Positions 1-11,670 of a DNA stretch of 64,000 nt are shown here, in pieces. The translations under genes were made by a program, and so were the position numbers. The stretch comes from Rhipicephalus microplus (taxonomy: Eukaryota > Arthropoda > Arachnida > Ixodida > Ixodidae). Under the pieces are notes generated by a model that did no database searches, was not told the origin of the DNA, and saw nothing but the letters and a program-made list of their open reading frames with translations. The DNA lies in assembly GCF_043290135.1 (NCBI RefSeq), contig NC_134705.1, positions 37,699,771 through 37,763,770 on the forward strand. The letters run 5' to 3'. Every line of letters begins with the position of its first letter. The first letter of the stretch is position 1.

Positions 1-905
1 TAGTGGCTAGAACAGGCTCCACAGCCAACTAAACCAAAAAAAACTCATGGCATGTTACGATAACAAATCACTTTTTCGCGTAGGAATCAAGACATTTCAG
101 CCCGCTTTAGAGAGCTCCTTACCCATGTGGCCTTCAGTTTACTTTGTTTCTTGGAAGGCAGGCCCTGGCCTCTCATATCTGCGCAGAGGTCCATTGAGCA
201 CGCACGTTATCGTTCGAATCCAAAATAAATTGCCCTCTCTTGAGTACCGACGTATCTTCCGCACAATAAGTAGTTGCAGACTTTCCACTTCGTTACCACA
301 CTGCGATCAATCTTCCACCTTAAAAAGCCCTTAGCAGTCAAGAGAAAGGGAGCGCTGCATGGGCAGTGAAGAATATATAAGGTGGCAAGCAGAAAGCTTT
401 CACGTCGTAGTGCGTTGTTGCTGGCGCTAGACATTTTTGTGCTGTATATGTTCAAGGAGTGAAAAGGCGGCTTCTGTGTTATTTTCTTGCAAGCTACCTT
501 GTTTGACAAAACGTCTAGATAATGCGCAAATTTATGACATGTGATTTCGTTAGTGTTTGTTCTTCGTGTGGAATTTGTGGATGCATATGCCTTAACTGTC
601 TATATTTCGCTTGTGTTTATAAGAGAAATTTCGTTGCGCACAATGAAACAAGTAAAACTATAGTGATGTAGGGGATTGTAGAGATGGAGCTTCATATCCA
701 TTAACGTAAAATCACAGGAGGGGCGAAGAATGCAGCGCTCACGAGTACAATCGAAGCCTCCAGTTCACTCTAATCGGACACAGAGACCCACTATATGCAC
801 TTTAGTTAACGCGAACATGGCGAATAATTATTGTTCAACCACGCTGAAGAGAATTCTGCTGCCGGCACTACATTGCAGGTAAATATCCTGTGCGTAATTA
901 TTTAC
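1..905. other. No recognisable gene
   Basis: Only short overlapping open frames are present, with no motif I recognise on either strand. The composition is AT-rich and looks like ordinary intergenic DNA. It ends at the TATA that flanks the DNA transposon. Confidence 0.5.
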
Positions 906-909
906 TATA

Positions 910-1698
910 CGGTGATTCCACGAGAGCTCAACACGGGTCCAAAAGTTCATATTTTGGATTTTATTGAGTATTTTATATTTTGTGCACCTCTCACCAGGTA
1001 GCCCGAAAGTCAACTTCGTTTTATGATTAACGGCTTAACTTTCGACAAAAAAATATCAAACTTCACCAACACGGACGCACCAATTTCGTCACCTGTCATT
1101 TTCGAAATTTGCAGACGCTATAAAAAGACAAATATTTTTGTATCAAGGAAGATATTTTTTACATGAAACGCGTGTCTAATGAAGAATGAATTCATATGGT
1201 TTCAAGTTTGTAGACCTTAAGAAAATAGCTTTTAAAATGTTTAATTTTGCGATAGTTTAAAATGAGTCACGTATTCCCCATTTTTTTTCTCAGAAAGTAA
1301 TGCAACCAGCGTTTTCAAACTTGACACGTTTTAAGGATATAGTGTGTTCATTAGGTACATACATTGTTGCTACCTTAGGGCAAATATAAGTTTCTATATA
1401 TTGCCTCAAAGTTCTCATATTGGCAAAAGTGTACTCTACTGAAATTTGAATATTATTTAAACCACATCTTCAATTTTTCTTAAATTCTCGTCAATAGACA
1501 ATCGAAGACCATCATACAGTAATATAGAAAAACGCGTTGCATTATTTTGTTTTTAGCGACAATATTCGTGGTACAAATCAGAGCTTTTCGAGAATGCGCT
1601 GATAAGTTGAAAAATCTAGAAATCGGAACGGAAAAGTGGCAATGAGCTATAAACGCGAGTAAACGTGACCGCATTTGGTGAAAAAAAGCTGATTTAGC
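910..1698 (+). repeat. Left terminal inverted repeat
   Basis: This stretch matches the reverse complement of 4503-5284 over almost its whole length, with scattered substitutions and small indels. Landmarks shared in inverted order are the outer GGTGATTCCACGAGAG, the segment around CAGGTAGCCCGAAAGTCAAC (about 997-1016), and the inner segment around 1655-1698 that includes CGCGAGTAAACGTGACCG. The divergence between the arms shows the insertion is not recent. Confidence 0.85.
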
Positions 1699-1957
1699 AC
1701 TGTGACAAATACGTACGCATGAAGGCGCATTTATGCTCCTGATAACACAGCTCTAATGAAGGAAATCTTCGACACTGTAACTCAGTTGCAAAACATCTGT
1801 CTATAATTGCAGATATACTCAAACATGAAAATGTTCCAACGCAAGTGTTGGGTCTCGCTAGAAAAAGCATATGCGTTTGAAGTACCCTCACTGGTATTTT
1901 GGTGGTGACTGCGTGAAACAAGAGAAGCGCTCAAAATGGCTGCATCTTTTAGAGATC

Positions 1958-3535
1958 TTATTTAGCAGTACGTGACGCCAACAAAACACGACCACGATCA
2001 GTGCCCTCAGATGTGCTTAGCCAAACATGCCAAGAACGTATGCCTGGAACACGTGGCAACAATTTCCACTGGCTATTCTTAAACTGACGGAATGTTTCTA
2101 GCTCATCTGCATTTGCACACAGCAGCTTGACAATCTTGAGCTTCGCGCTCATTTGCGCCATCATTTGGGATGCTGACATAATCACAGCTGAGCTTGCCGC
2201 TTTGAGGTTGTAGAGCGTAGCCTGATGCTTTAGTAGGCCACCAACGCCGTCAAAAGAGTTTTTGCCATGTCCCGTGGCCAAAAAAATCCACTTTGTTGAT
2301 ATATGATCTTTCTGACATAACTCGAACAACTGGTACTTGTTTTTGAAGTGTCTGCATGCACCACCAGAAACATAAGTAACATGCGTGTCAGGCTTAAGTT
2401 GTTTCTTCATATAGTTGTGGATTATTTGTAGAGCAAAACAGGCATGTGCAGCATTATGGCATGTCTCATCACTGATTACGGCAATTTTTTGAATTGATTG
2501 CTTCCTTGTGACGACACACTTGAATATAAACACATGTCTTTTGTGCCAGTGATACGACTGTACCTCATTCGGTAAAATGGCTGTCCAATTTTCGGCGAAA
2601 TCAAAGTGAAAAACGCAAGATTCTTTTTCTTAGTTCTCTTTCGCAAGGCGTATTGCTGATTCTTGAATGTATCTTACGTAATCATGGGTAATCCACTTTA
2701 CAAACAATAGACTTAGCTCTCGCAGAAAAGCACTTCCGTGGGCTGTTTTTTTTACTAGATCGCCATTTTCTCTTACTGCATCGGCTACCTCAATATCTTC
2801 AGGGATTTCTAAACATGTGGCTGTTGGAGCGTCCTCCTTAGCACAATAGTCACAATGGCCTAAAAAACAATCACTTGTAGGGGAGCTGCAAAGACAGAGT
2901 TCTTTCAAGAAGTCCGCCGTGTGGGCACCATCGGTGACGTCTTGTAGGGCACAAACACAATCCGTGGCATTAGCACAATATATACAAAGGCACACTTCTT
3001 GGTGTGGTGCAAGAAGAACCCACTGCGGCCTCAGTGAAGGAAACTTTGAGAGCCCAATAGACGTGTTCGGATTAGCTTCTCTAAAGAGACGGTAAGCCTC
3101 TCGCACCGAACGGGTCATAAACCTTTTCGAAAGAAGCTCCTTTTTGCTGTCAATGATAACAGACACTACATCTTCTTTGTTGGGACTCTGCCGAGAGCAG
3201 CTATATTCATCTTTGGAGTAGTAAGCCATAGCTGCCTGGACGGTCATTGGGTTGAGCCATGTCCTTTTTACCTCATTTGCTGCTAACCATATCCCATGTT
3301 TTGCATGCCAGCGTCGGCATCTGTATATCATGTGAGCTGACGAGTTCGGTATAAGCGCTTGGAGTTTACGGCGCTCTATATCGCTCGGCAACAGTGTCAA
3401 CAAACGCACGTGCTCTTTATACAAAGAACACGCTTCATAGGCTTGCTTGAAGTTCTTGAACCACTGGGCACAAACACTGCGTTTTAGATCTGATGGTGGA
3501 AAGTGGTGGTTACACACGTTACGGTGGCATTTCAC
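1958..3535 (-). pseudogene. Transposase-like gene split by one in-frame stop
   Basis: Two open frames (3535-2630 and 2533-1958) are in the same frame. They are separated by a single TAA at 2630-2632, after which reading continues without a shift through FHFDFAENW, so this is one gene of about 525 codons with one nonsense mutation. Visible motifs in order are a cysteine-rich stretch (CLCIYC, then CDYC), the DFAEN block (likely first catalytic Asp), VSGGACRHFKNKYQ, and ATGHGKNSFDGVGG. In the related proteins I remember, the second block has SDG; here it is SGG, so a probable catalytic Asp is lost as well. Upstream at about 3550-3860 the minus strand still reads cysteine-containing peptide (HVCQNC) in shifted frames, so the original protein probably began farther upstream. 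It lies centrally between the long inverted repeats, the expected place for the element's own transposase. Confidence 0.75.
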
Positions 3536-4502
3536 GGTTCTGTAGAATTGCTGCTAAGTTGTCTTGGCTCTGCATGAACTTTGCTATTTTGCACATGCAG
3601 CTTCTCCAGTCGCATATAGGACAATGCTTCACGCGTGTTTATGCACCGCTCTTGACTTCTGTTTTTTATTCTTCCGGCAAAAACTCATCGGCTGTTTCAG
3701 CTAAGAAGCCATTAGACGAAGACAGCATATCTCTGATGCGTCTGAAGCAGTTCTGGCAGACGTGGTCTTTGTTATGTGCATGGCGAGCAGCTTTTGGTAA
3801 AAGCTTCTGGAGGGCAAACAGGCCGATGGCTTCGACCTTGCGGAAGTTTTTTTGATAAGGTATTTTCTTTTTTATGCAACATGAGGTAATCTGAACAAAA
3901 AACTCTATCCCGGGTGAAGTGGTCAGCCATCGCTACGCTCCTTGAGGCTCAAATTACTGGCATTGCATTTATGCGTGAAACCAGCAGCACGAAAGTGATC
4001 CATCTGTCATCTGTTCCTATGTCTCTCACCTTAATTGAGAGCAGACGTAAAACAGCGTGCGGAAGTATCCGCAGTGCAAATGCAAAATTGAAGTATAGTA
4101 CGTAAAATGAATTTCACAATGTTTTTTGTCGATAAAATTACGGGAGGGGTAATATTTGTCCCTACTTTGAATCATAAGATCTAAAGCATTGCCTCCAAGA
4201 TGCGGCGCACAGCAATTCATTTGTAGAGCAGACGACGGATGACAACTTGCCCTAAAGCGTGTTCTTCAGTCTATTGCGGCAGTCTTCGTGCCCCAAATGA
4301 TAAAAATTTGTTATGAATCGTTTATGAACTCATTCAACATTCAATTCTCTTACCCAACATGTTGCAAACACATGGCCGTCACAGCAGCTCCATCTGTGTG
4401 TCAGTAATGGAGAGGCACCACATATTAGAAGTCTCAGTGCTCTACGTATAAGAGTAAATTCAGATACTGTAGAATATCGTGTTCGAAATAGTTACTCCTA
4501 TC

Positions 4503-5284
4503 TGCTAAAACAGCCTTTCTTCACCAAATTCGGTCACGTTTACTCGCGTTTAAAGCTTATTGCTGCGTTTCCGTTCCGAGTTTAAATTTCTCATCAGCGC
4601 ATTCTCGAAAAGCTCTGATTTGTTCCACAAATATTGTCGCTGAAAAAAAAATAATGCAACAGGTTTTTCTATATTCCTGTTTGATGGCCTACGGTTGTAT
4701 ATTTACGAGATTTTAAGAAAAAGCGAAGATGGGGTTTTTTATTATTCAAATTTCACTGGAGTACACTTTTGCCATTATGAGAATTTGAGGCAATATAAAA
4801 AAAATTACATTTGCTCTACGACAAGAATAGATTATGTACCTAATGAATATACTATATCCTTAAAACGTGTCAAGCTTGAAAACGCTGCTTGCATTACTTT
4901 CGGAGAAAAAAAAAGGAATACGTAACTTATTTTAAACTGTCGCAAAATTAGACATTTTTAAAAAGCTATTTTCTGAGGGTCTAAAAACTTCAAACCATAT
5001 AAATTCATTCTTGATTAGACATGCATTTCAGGTAAAAAATATCTTCATCGAAACAAAAATATTTGTCTTTTTATAGCATCTGCAATTTTCGAAAATGACA
5101 GGTGAGGAAATTGGTGCCTCCGTGTAGGTAAAGTTTGATATTTTTTTCTCGTAAGTGATGCCGTTAATCATAAAACGAAGTTGACTTTCGGGCTACCTGG
5201 TGAGAGGTGCACGAAATATAAAATACTCAATAAAACCTAAAATATAAACTTTTGGACCCGTGTTGATCTCTCGTGGAATCACCC
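4503..5284 (-). repeat. Right terminal inverted repeat
   Basis: This is the inverted partner of 910-1698. The match starts inside at GCTAAAACAGCC (about 4505) and runs to the outer end GTGGAATCACCC at 5284. Open frames inside the arm are not conserved between the two arms and are unlikely to be genes. Confidence 0.85.
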
Positions 5285-5288
5285 TATA

Positions 5289-7989
5289 TCTAAAAGGCCC
5301 TAATGAATCAGTTTAGCATGAGGAGTTTGTACGGCATGACCAGTGAACGGTGGAGCACAGCAAGCAGTTGTTTTGTTTTCAACAAATTCGCTAGCACACA
5401 CTGCCTGCATCGACAATGTATCTCGCCGGAAATGGCACGCTCTCGTCTTACAAGATGGTAATTTAGCGTTAATCGCAGAAACTGTAGTGTTTATTTTAGA
5501 AATGGCGATTAATTCTACAACTCAATAGGGAGAACGGCACAGCATTAGCGGAGGAAGAACAACAAATAAGGCGGAAAGCAGAAAAGTTATTGTAGAAACA
5601 TAAAGATAAGGTTAAGGTTAAGGATGTTGTAGGTAGCCGTTGGATCTAGCCTTGCATAATTTGCAGACAATTGCCCCACCCAAAACATAATGATAAGCAA
5701 TTGGTGTTTCCTTAATTTATGGGGGAGGTAAATGGGGAAGTCAGTGACCAGCAAGCCAAGCACTTCTAACAGTCAACGGTGATTCTAGTCGCCTCCAGAA
5801 ACTCCAAAAGGCTGCGCAGAGTCTGGAGGTTAGGAGGTGAAGGGAACACAAAGTCGTTGTAGGAGGTGGTCGTAGAGAGGCCCGGTTGACTGTAGGCAGT
5901 GGTGAGTCGTGAGCGTTCCTGCGCCAACGGAGAGCAAGCACACAGATGGTGCTCATGTGTATCAGGCACGCAACGTTAGCGGGCTGGTTACAGGGAGTGC
6001 TCCTTGGCGTATAAGCGCACCGCTGTCCACACACAACCCACGCGCAGGCGAGAGATAACGGTGTCCTCCCGTTTAGTGATGCCGCCGTCTCGAGGAAGGC
6101 AATTGTTCCTTGCAGTAGGCCCCGATACTCTCCATGAATGCTGCAATTACTCACCTAGAAAGGGAAACTGATCCCGTTCATGGGGAGGGCATTGCAGGGC
6201 AGATTATAAGGGCTCAGAAAATGCCCACCGAGACGCAGCACTACAGAACGCACAAATTAAATGTAGGTCATTAACCAGCAATGCTGTTTGTGGCGAAAAG
6301 ATGGAGTTAAAACCAAAGTTTATATTGCAAAGAGAATGTTTTCTCGGAAAAAGCAGTACAAGCGTAAAAAAACTTGCACATTCAGCTGGCATCTATAACA
6401 ACTAACCAAATCACTTAAATGGTATTAAAAACAATGGGAGAAACTTACCCTCCTACCAATGCAATCTGAAGCATTTGAAACTGGCAGGTGATTTCACGCT
6501 GTCGTGTAGAGGTGGCCGCGCGCGTCTGCTGCAGCACTTGTTTGTGACAAAAATGAGTGCTCTATTACAAAAAAAATAGGCATCTTCATACACTTCAGGA
6601 AACTGTAGATCGCAGGGAAATATGTTGTGCTTCAATTTAGCGTCTTTTTTTCGCATTCGATCAGCTCAGTAGCTTACACAGCTTCGCGGAGTCACACCAC
6701 CAAATAATCGTCTATTCCACACCAAAACATTGTACTAGAGCACGGGAAAACAAGAGGCAAATGGGGCGTTGCATTAATGACGGACTGAAGGAGCATGCCA
6801 ATAGTTTAGGCAAAAGTGATCATGCGCATTTTTCAGCGCACTGTGAAGCCTGCGGATGTGTGCCATTGTTTGAGAAAACGGTGATTCTTGCTGGAAACAA
6901 AAAAACAAACAGCTAGAGAGCTCTTGGAAGCCTTTTTTATCAAAGAGAAAGGGCCCGATTGTATTAGTGATACATCTATTGCGTTTTACTCAACATAAAT
7001 GCAGTTTTTGAATAACGTAGTGGCTTGATTGTGGCGCCGTGCGATGTTGGTTGGCTGTGCACGCATGTGCGGTTTTGTCTTCTTTCCGGTGCGTTTCCTA
7101 GACGGTCATTGAACAGTTGGTAGTTGGCGCTGTTCTTTCTTCTCTTCTGCTCTTCCTCCTTCACGATAGGTTTTTCGCGTATCAGTCTTCTGCACCAAGT
7201 ATGCAGCAACAAGCCCAAAAACAAATCCTTTAGGAAAAGCATGCTTGCCGGTAAAAAGTTAATATTGGCCCAAAACCACGATGTGTATTTGGTGGACGCT
7301 GGAATGGAGGGCTTCAGAAATTCGAACAACTTGCGGTTCTTGAAATGGGTCATGCGGCACTTTTCTAAGTAGCCATCGAAATAATTGTGTAAAGAACCTT
7401 ATTGTCTTACAAATAAACCGTCATTCAAACTTTTGAAGTCCGTCCAGTACGGATGAGTTACGAAGACTTATCGCCCCTGCAAGTCCTTTCTTACTTCTCT
7501 CGACCTAACGAAAACTACTTGAGCTAAGCAAAGCGAAATGACATGGGGAAAGAAGAAACGTCACGCATGCCTATTCACCTTAAGTAATTATTTTTTTCGA
7601 ACGTGAGGTTTTTCAGTTGAATCGTGCGAGCACACGTGGACATATATCATGGCATCCTGCGGCGGTCTCAGTGTACCCCAAGCGTGCCATGCTTGAAGTG
7701 CGAATGGCGTGGCAGTTGGGCCTGTGAAGCAATAATTTTTGAGCATTTCTCAAGAGAAAAAAGCACTTTTATTGATGAGTTTAGGAAACTTTTTTAGGTT
7801 ACAGACCATGTGCTACACTATAATATTTGGCTCACGTGTTCCAGGGAGCAATAAAACGTGGAAGATTGAAAAGTTTGTAGTACATAACTGAATATGCGAA
7901 CAGCGCTACCTAGAACAGTGCTCTTTTCTATTCTTCTTTTCTTCGTTTCTGTAGTTACGCTGTCGTACTTCGTAGCTGTTTACGTGACG
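5289..7989. other. No recognisable gene
   Basis: The longest frame (6154-5741, minus, 137 codons) is rich in Arg, Pro, Cys and Ser with no motif, and a second frame overlaps it, as expected of chance frames in GC-richer DNA. Three near-copies of AAGGTT at about 5604-5622 are too short to be telomeric repeats. I see nothing else. Confidence 0.4.
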
Positions 7990-8589
7990 GGGAGCATTGA
8001 AACGAGCAATCCAGCCAGTGAAAAACGCCAAGACAATGTCTTCGGTGGTAATACCCCGAGAGGCCATGACACATGCCATCAAGTGTACCGGTCGATGGCG
8101 AGGAAGCAGTAGTGATAGAGGGCAGCCGGGGCAAAGTGCCCTACTATGTCGAAGTAGACGTGGTGAAACGGACCAGAGGGCTGAAAAAAAATGCTTTGAA
8201 TGGTGACGCGCCTGGTGACTTTAGCGCGTACGCGTTAGATGCAGGAAAGCCATAGGTGACAATCCCACAGCACAGGCCTGACATAGCAGTCAGCCACTAG
8301 GCGCGTATGGTGGGTTGGTTAGGGTTGTGGAACTGGTTGAAAAGACCACGACAGTCAGCCAAGGGCACGAAGGGCCTGCTTCGTCCTGTCGACAGATCGC
8401 AGAGTGCGGTGCTTGTCATTCCAGGCATGGGTATTTGTTGCACCTTTAGTGAGGAACCGCCCTTGAGGAGTTCCTGCAGTTCAGCGTCTGAAGTTTGAGC
8501 GTCCGCGTGGACGTAGGCTGTTATCTGCGATGAAATGATAGCTGGCACACGTCAAAGTATATAAGCAACCACACTCTCTTTCCCGCTCA
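7990..8589 (-). pseudogene. Outer gypsy linker and integrase N-terminal part
   Basis: After RNase H the minus strand reads HVSGKESVVA (usual HVPGKDNVVADALSR, here broken by a stop), then the linker frame 8548-8297 with DAELQELLKGGSSLKVQQIP and RSRPFVPLADCRGLFNQFH. The integrase core follows in another frame: FHHVYFDIVGHFAPA, then CFLAIDRYT (about 8255-8090), and WPLGVLPPKTLS (about 8080-8030). Recognition fades at about 7990. The plus-strand frames here (7894-8112 and 8073-8255) are antisense to this or of unknown meaning. Confidence 0.7.
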
Positions 8590-9660
8590 CATGTCCGATG
8601 ACGGTCGTGAACCGGTCAATGAAGGCGATCTCGTTTCGTTGAACCGGCGGGAGTTTGTCATGACGTGAGAGAAGGCGTAGGTAACAGGTTTATGGTCAGT
8701 ATAAATAGTGCAGTTGCGCTTTGGGAACATAGCGGAAGTGCGGAACTGCTTCGTATATCGCCTATACTTCATTGTAGTAAGCTGGCAAAATCGTCGGGGC
8801 ACCGGTCGTGTTTCGTTTGGGGCATGACGATTGTTATAGCATGAGATGAAAACGATGACAAAGGGACAAGAAGAAGGTGAGCACTTGTCTTCTTGTCTGT
8901 CTGTGGTCATTCAGACCTCGCGCTATATCAGTTTTCATGTCGTACCAACTAGCCCCATCTGCCGCGCTTCGTTTGCGGAACTGGCTTTTGAAAAAGCACC
9001 TTTCGAGCTGAGGGTTTTGAAGACAAGAATGCGAAAAGGCGCAAGTCGTTCACGCAGCGCATGAGCGTCGTAACGGTGGTGAAACCAGAGGTTTCTGTTA
9101 AGAGTCCCGATAAAGCGTCACGCACGGAATGGCAGAGCATAGCGTTGTTGCAGAGAGCAGTCTTGCATTACTCGAAAATTTGCAACAAACCGGCATTCAA
9201 GTGGTGGGCTGGTTTTCTCGTGGACAAGCAAAGACAACATAAAAGGGCGCCTGATATTTAGCAGCGCGCGGTAAAAAACGTCCATAAACGTTAGGGATGC
9301 GCAGAAAATGGTAAATTCTTTAGAGGTGGTGGGTTGAGGGCACTACTACAAGTCATAGGTGCATTCAGGCAAGGGCCGAGTTCCCTCTGACACAAATTTA
9401 CTGCTGAGAAAATGCACGACTGAAGCGCTTAGCATACTCTTCTGAAGGTTTACCATTTGGCTGTAGTCATCGAGGCGTTGGAGCAACAGACGAAGGCGCC
9501 CATGTGCTCTTTGGCGTCACGTAAAAGGACCGATATGTCGTCAACATAGACAAAGCAGAAGTCAAGGCCGTGGACGACTTCATCAATGAATCACAGAAGT
9601 GCTAGCCCTGGGCTCCTTAGGCCAAAGCTTATAAAGGGAACTCTAAAAAGCCAAACGGTG
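8590..9660 (-). pseudogene. Outer gypsy reverse transcriptase C-terminal part and RNase H
   Basis: The minus strand resumes at 9660 in the PFGL region and then shows FVYVDDISVLL, with the catalytic YVDD preserved at 9537-9548. The connection region is poorly preserved. RNase H is recognisable from CTIYTDHKPVTYAF (about 8669-8710), the standard TDHKPL block. Frames change several times and no intact enzyme can be encoded. It is the continuation of the fragment at 20212-20610. Confidence 0.75.
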
Positions 9661-9842
9661 TGTGACGTGATTTATTGATGCTGGACGTCAGGGAAGCTCA
9701 ACAAACGCTCAACGTGAAGCGTCGAGGAGCAGCGGGCGTCAAGCACCCAAAATGTGTGCAAGCGCAAGCTCGAGTCTGGAGCTGCTAGTGACACTGGTGC
9801 TTGCTTGCTCGTGTCTTTCCTCGTCGTCTTTTCTTCACTACA
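9661..9842 (-). repeat. 3' LTR of second gypsy
   Basis: On the plus strand it begins TGTGACGTGATTTATTGATG and ends TTCTTCACTACA. It matches 20030-20211 over its full 182 bp with scattered substitutions. In element orientation it begins TGTAGTGAAG. Confidence 0.85.
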
Positions 9843-9894
9843 TTTGCCACCGGGAAATAGAGGAGCCATCCTGGCGACTTAAGGCGTTGGTAGT

Positions 9895-10327
9895 ATAGCC
9901 GGATCATAATAGGGCTTGATGCGAGAGACGTGGACGATTTCTTGGCTATGACGACGCGAGTCATCAGATGTTGTCAAGGGTTTCACTTCGTAATTGACGG
10001 GAAAAGTCCGAGCAAAAATACGGTAGGGGCTTTGATTGCCGGTCGATAACTTGGAGGACAGACCAGGAGGATTCGGTGGGATCCAGAGCCAAACTAGGGC
10101 ACCAGTTTGGAAAGTAGCTTGAGCTTGGTTGTCGTCGCGCTTAAGCTTTTTGTGACTTTGATCCTTGCTGGTAAATCAACCAGCCAACTGCCGACAATCT
10201 TCTGTGTACCTGGCAAGGTCGGAATTCGCACTGTGTTCGCAAGCGTCAAATGTGCAGGAAGCATGGTGTCTAGCCTACATGATGGCTCGCGTCCGTATAA
10301 AAGAAAGAACGGTGAGAATCCTGTGGT
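9895..10327 (-). pseudogene. Second gypsy integrase C-terminal part
   Basis: Reading leftward from the target repeat at 10315-10327, the minus strand gives TTGFSPFFLLYGREPSCRLD (inside the frame 10345-10094), then in another frame GALVWLWIPPNPPGLSSKL, SPYRIFARTFPVNYEVKPL and VHVSRIKPYYDP. These match the GPY/F C-terminal module of gypsy integrases, which ends just before the 3' LTR at 9842. The overlap TTGF with the fragment at 16988 comes from the target duplication. Confidence 0.8.
10315..10327. repeat. Target-site duplication of Penelope-like element, left copy
   Basis: AGAATCCTGTGGT is identical to 16975-16987 and belongs to the interrupted gypsy integrase (encoding TTGF on the minus strand). 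Confidence 0.85.
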
Positions 10328-10866
10328 TTTTCTCGGCCAAGACACACAAACCGAATGTACCTTTTCGCACTATTGTTAGTGAAGGAGGGTCTTGGCAGAT
10401 TAACGTTAGCAGATTTCTTTAGAGCAAGCTAAAGAATCTTGTGGTGAATGACCCTTTCCGTACGAAGGGCTCAAGTGATGTGTGCGACTTTTTGCGGTCT
10501 CGCGTTACTACAGGCAACACCTTTTCAGTGGATGTTGTAGATCTGTATTATTCCGTGCCGCATGACAAGCTTCTAGCCTCTGTAAAATCCTGCATAGAAG
10601 AGAATGGTGACGTCGATTTTATCATTGACGCGGGCGTTAATGTAGACAATTTTATCGCTTTTAGAATTTTATCTCGATGCAACTTTTATTATATTTGACG
10701 AAAACCCATTTCTTCAGCGGCAAGGAATCTGCATTGGCTCCTGTGTCGCACCGGTCCTTTGCGATATTTTTTAGCGGATTTAGATAGAGACTTGGACAAT
10801 GCTGTTAAGGGGGGGGGGAGGTTTTAAAGGTTTTTAGGTACGTTGACGATTTTTTAATTCTTTTAC
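10328..10866 (+). pseudogene. Penelope-like reverse transcriptase, N-terminal and palm part
   Basis: The plus strand reads FSAKTHKPNVPFRTIVSEGG at the truncated start. It continues in frame 10441-10698 with NDPFRTKGSSDVCDFL and FSVDVVDLYYSVPHDKLL (first catalytic Asp), then GICIGSCVAPVLCDI in shifted frames (about 10724-10770), and finally RYVDDFLILL at 10836-10865 (catalytic YVDD). These are the conserved blocks of Penelope reverse transcriptases in the right order. A run of G at 10810-10819 and at least two shifts break the frame. The sequence stops at the LINE insertion and resumes at about 15585. Confidence 0.85.
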
Positions 10867-10898
10867 ATTTGCGGCCACGAGGATTTGCGGCCACGGGG

Positions 10899-11434
10899 AT
10901 TTGCGGCCACGAGTGGCATACTGTTAACACGTGCCTTCTTCTGTCATAGGAAAGCGAGGCTTGCCTCGCGCAACCAGCCCCAAGCCACCTGGCCGTTAAT
11001 CATCAACCAAGCTGTCAACAATCCACTACTATCTGGCCCCGACCAGCATGACGAAAAGAAGAAACGCCCTCCTGTGACGTCACAAGCAACAGCGCCACAG
11101 GGACCATACTTAAACGCTGGGAAGCTGCTCATCTCCGGGATTTGCGGCCACGAGTGGCATACTGTTAACACGTGCCTTCTTCTGTCATAGGAAAGCGAGG
11201 CTTGCCTCGCGCAACCAGCCCCGAGCCACCTGGCCGTTACTCATCAACCAAGCTGTCAACAATCCACTACTATCTGGCCCCGACCAGCATGACGAAAAGA
11301 AGAAACGCCCTCCTGTGACGTCACAAGCAACAGCGCCACAGGGACCATACTTAAACGCTGGGAAGCTGCTCATCTCCGGGATTTGCGGCCACGAGTGGCA
11401 TACTGTTAACACGTGCCTTCTTCTGTCATAGGTA
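10899..11434 (+). repeat. 241-bp tandem repeat array, 2.2 units
   Basis: Units start with GATTTGCGGCCACGAGTGGC at 10899, 11140 and 11381, a constant period of 241 bp. The first two units differ by only a few bases. The third is cut after about 54 bp and runs into the LINE leader. Before the first unit lie two extra short copies of GCGGCCACG at a 16-bp spacing (10871-10895). The array is at the 5' end of the LINE, where tandem monomers in other LINE families supply the promoter. The frames in the array are repeat artefacts. Confidence 0.9.
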
Positions 11435-11670
11435 GGAAACGTTTGTTCACACTCACCGTAATTGCAGCTACCACAACTTTATGAGGCCGTAAATCTCACC
11501 ACGTGTGTTGTTACAATTGTGCCATGGGTGTCGACGTTTGTACGTATCGTGCACGCATCGGTACCTTCTTTCCCAGATGAGCACACGGGTGCCGTCGTGT
11601 CGATTGTTTCTTTGCAGCGTTTGGTTTAACCCGGGTACTTTGCCCTAAACCTTCTTCACTGCTACTGTCT

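Larger units (their letters stand above)
906..5288 (-). mobile_element. DNA transposon with about 785-bp terminal inverted repeats
   Basis: The two ends are long inverted copies of each other. The outer ends read GGTGATTCCACGAGAG (from 911) and its complement ending at 5284. TATA lies directly outside both ends (906-909 and 5285-5288) and is the likely 4-bp target duplication, although TATA is palindromic and so weak evidence alone. The interior carries one transposase-like pseudogene on the minus strand. Long inverted repeats plus a single internal gene are the layout of a class II cut-and-paste element. The superfamily is not settled by eye: a 4-bp duplication would fit Sola-type elements among others. 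The copy is inactive because its gene is broken. Confidence 0.85.

Noticed and set aside
5604..5624. Telomere-like AAGGTT repeats
   Set aside because: There are only three imperfect units, and the arthropod telomere unit is TTAGG.
5741..6154. 137-codon minus-strand frame rich in Arg, Cys and Pro
   Set aside because: It has no motif, a second frame overlaps it, and its composition is that of chance frames in GC-rich DNA.
7894..8255. Plus-strand frames with a hydrophobic N terminus and an acidic segment (DGEEAVVIEG)
   Set aside because: The acidic part is antisense to the outer gypsy integrase. The hydrophobic part overlaps nothing conserved, and joining them needs a frameshift.
10885..11412. 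Pairs of similar 75-codon minus-strand proteins
   Set aside because: They are copies of the same frame in the 241-bp tandem units and do not match a known family; no sign of coding selection.
10899..11434. CRISPR-like array
   Set aside because: The units are 241 bp and contiguous with no spacers, in an animal genome and at a LINE 5' end.
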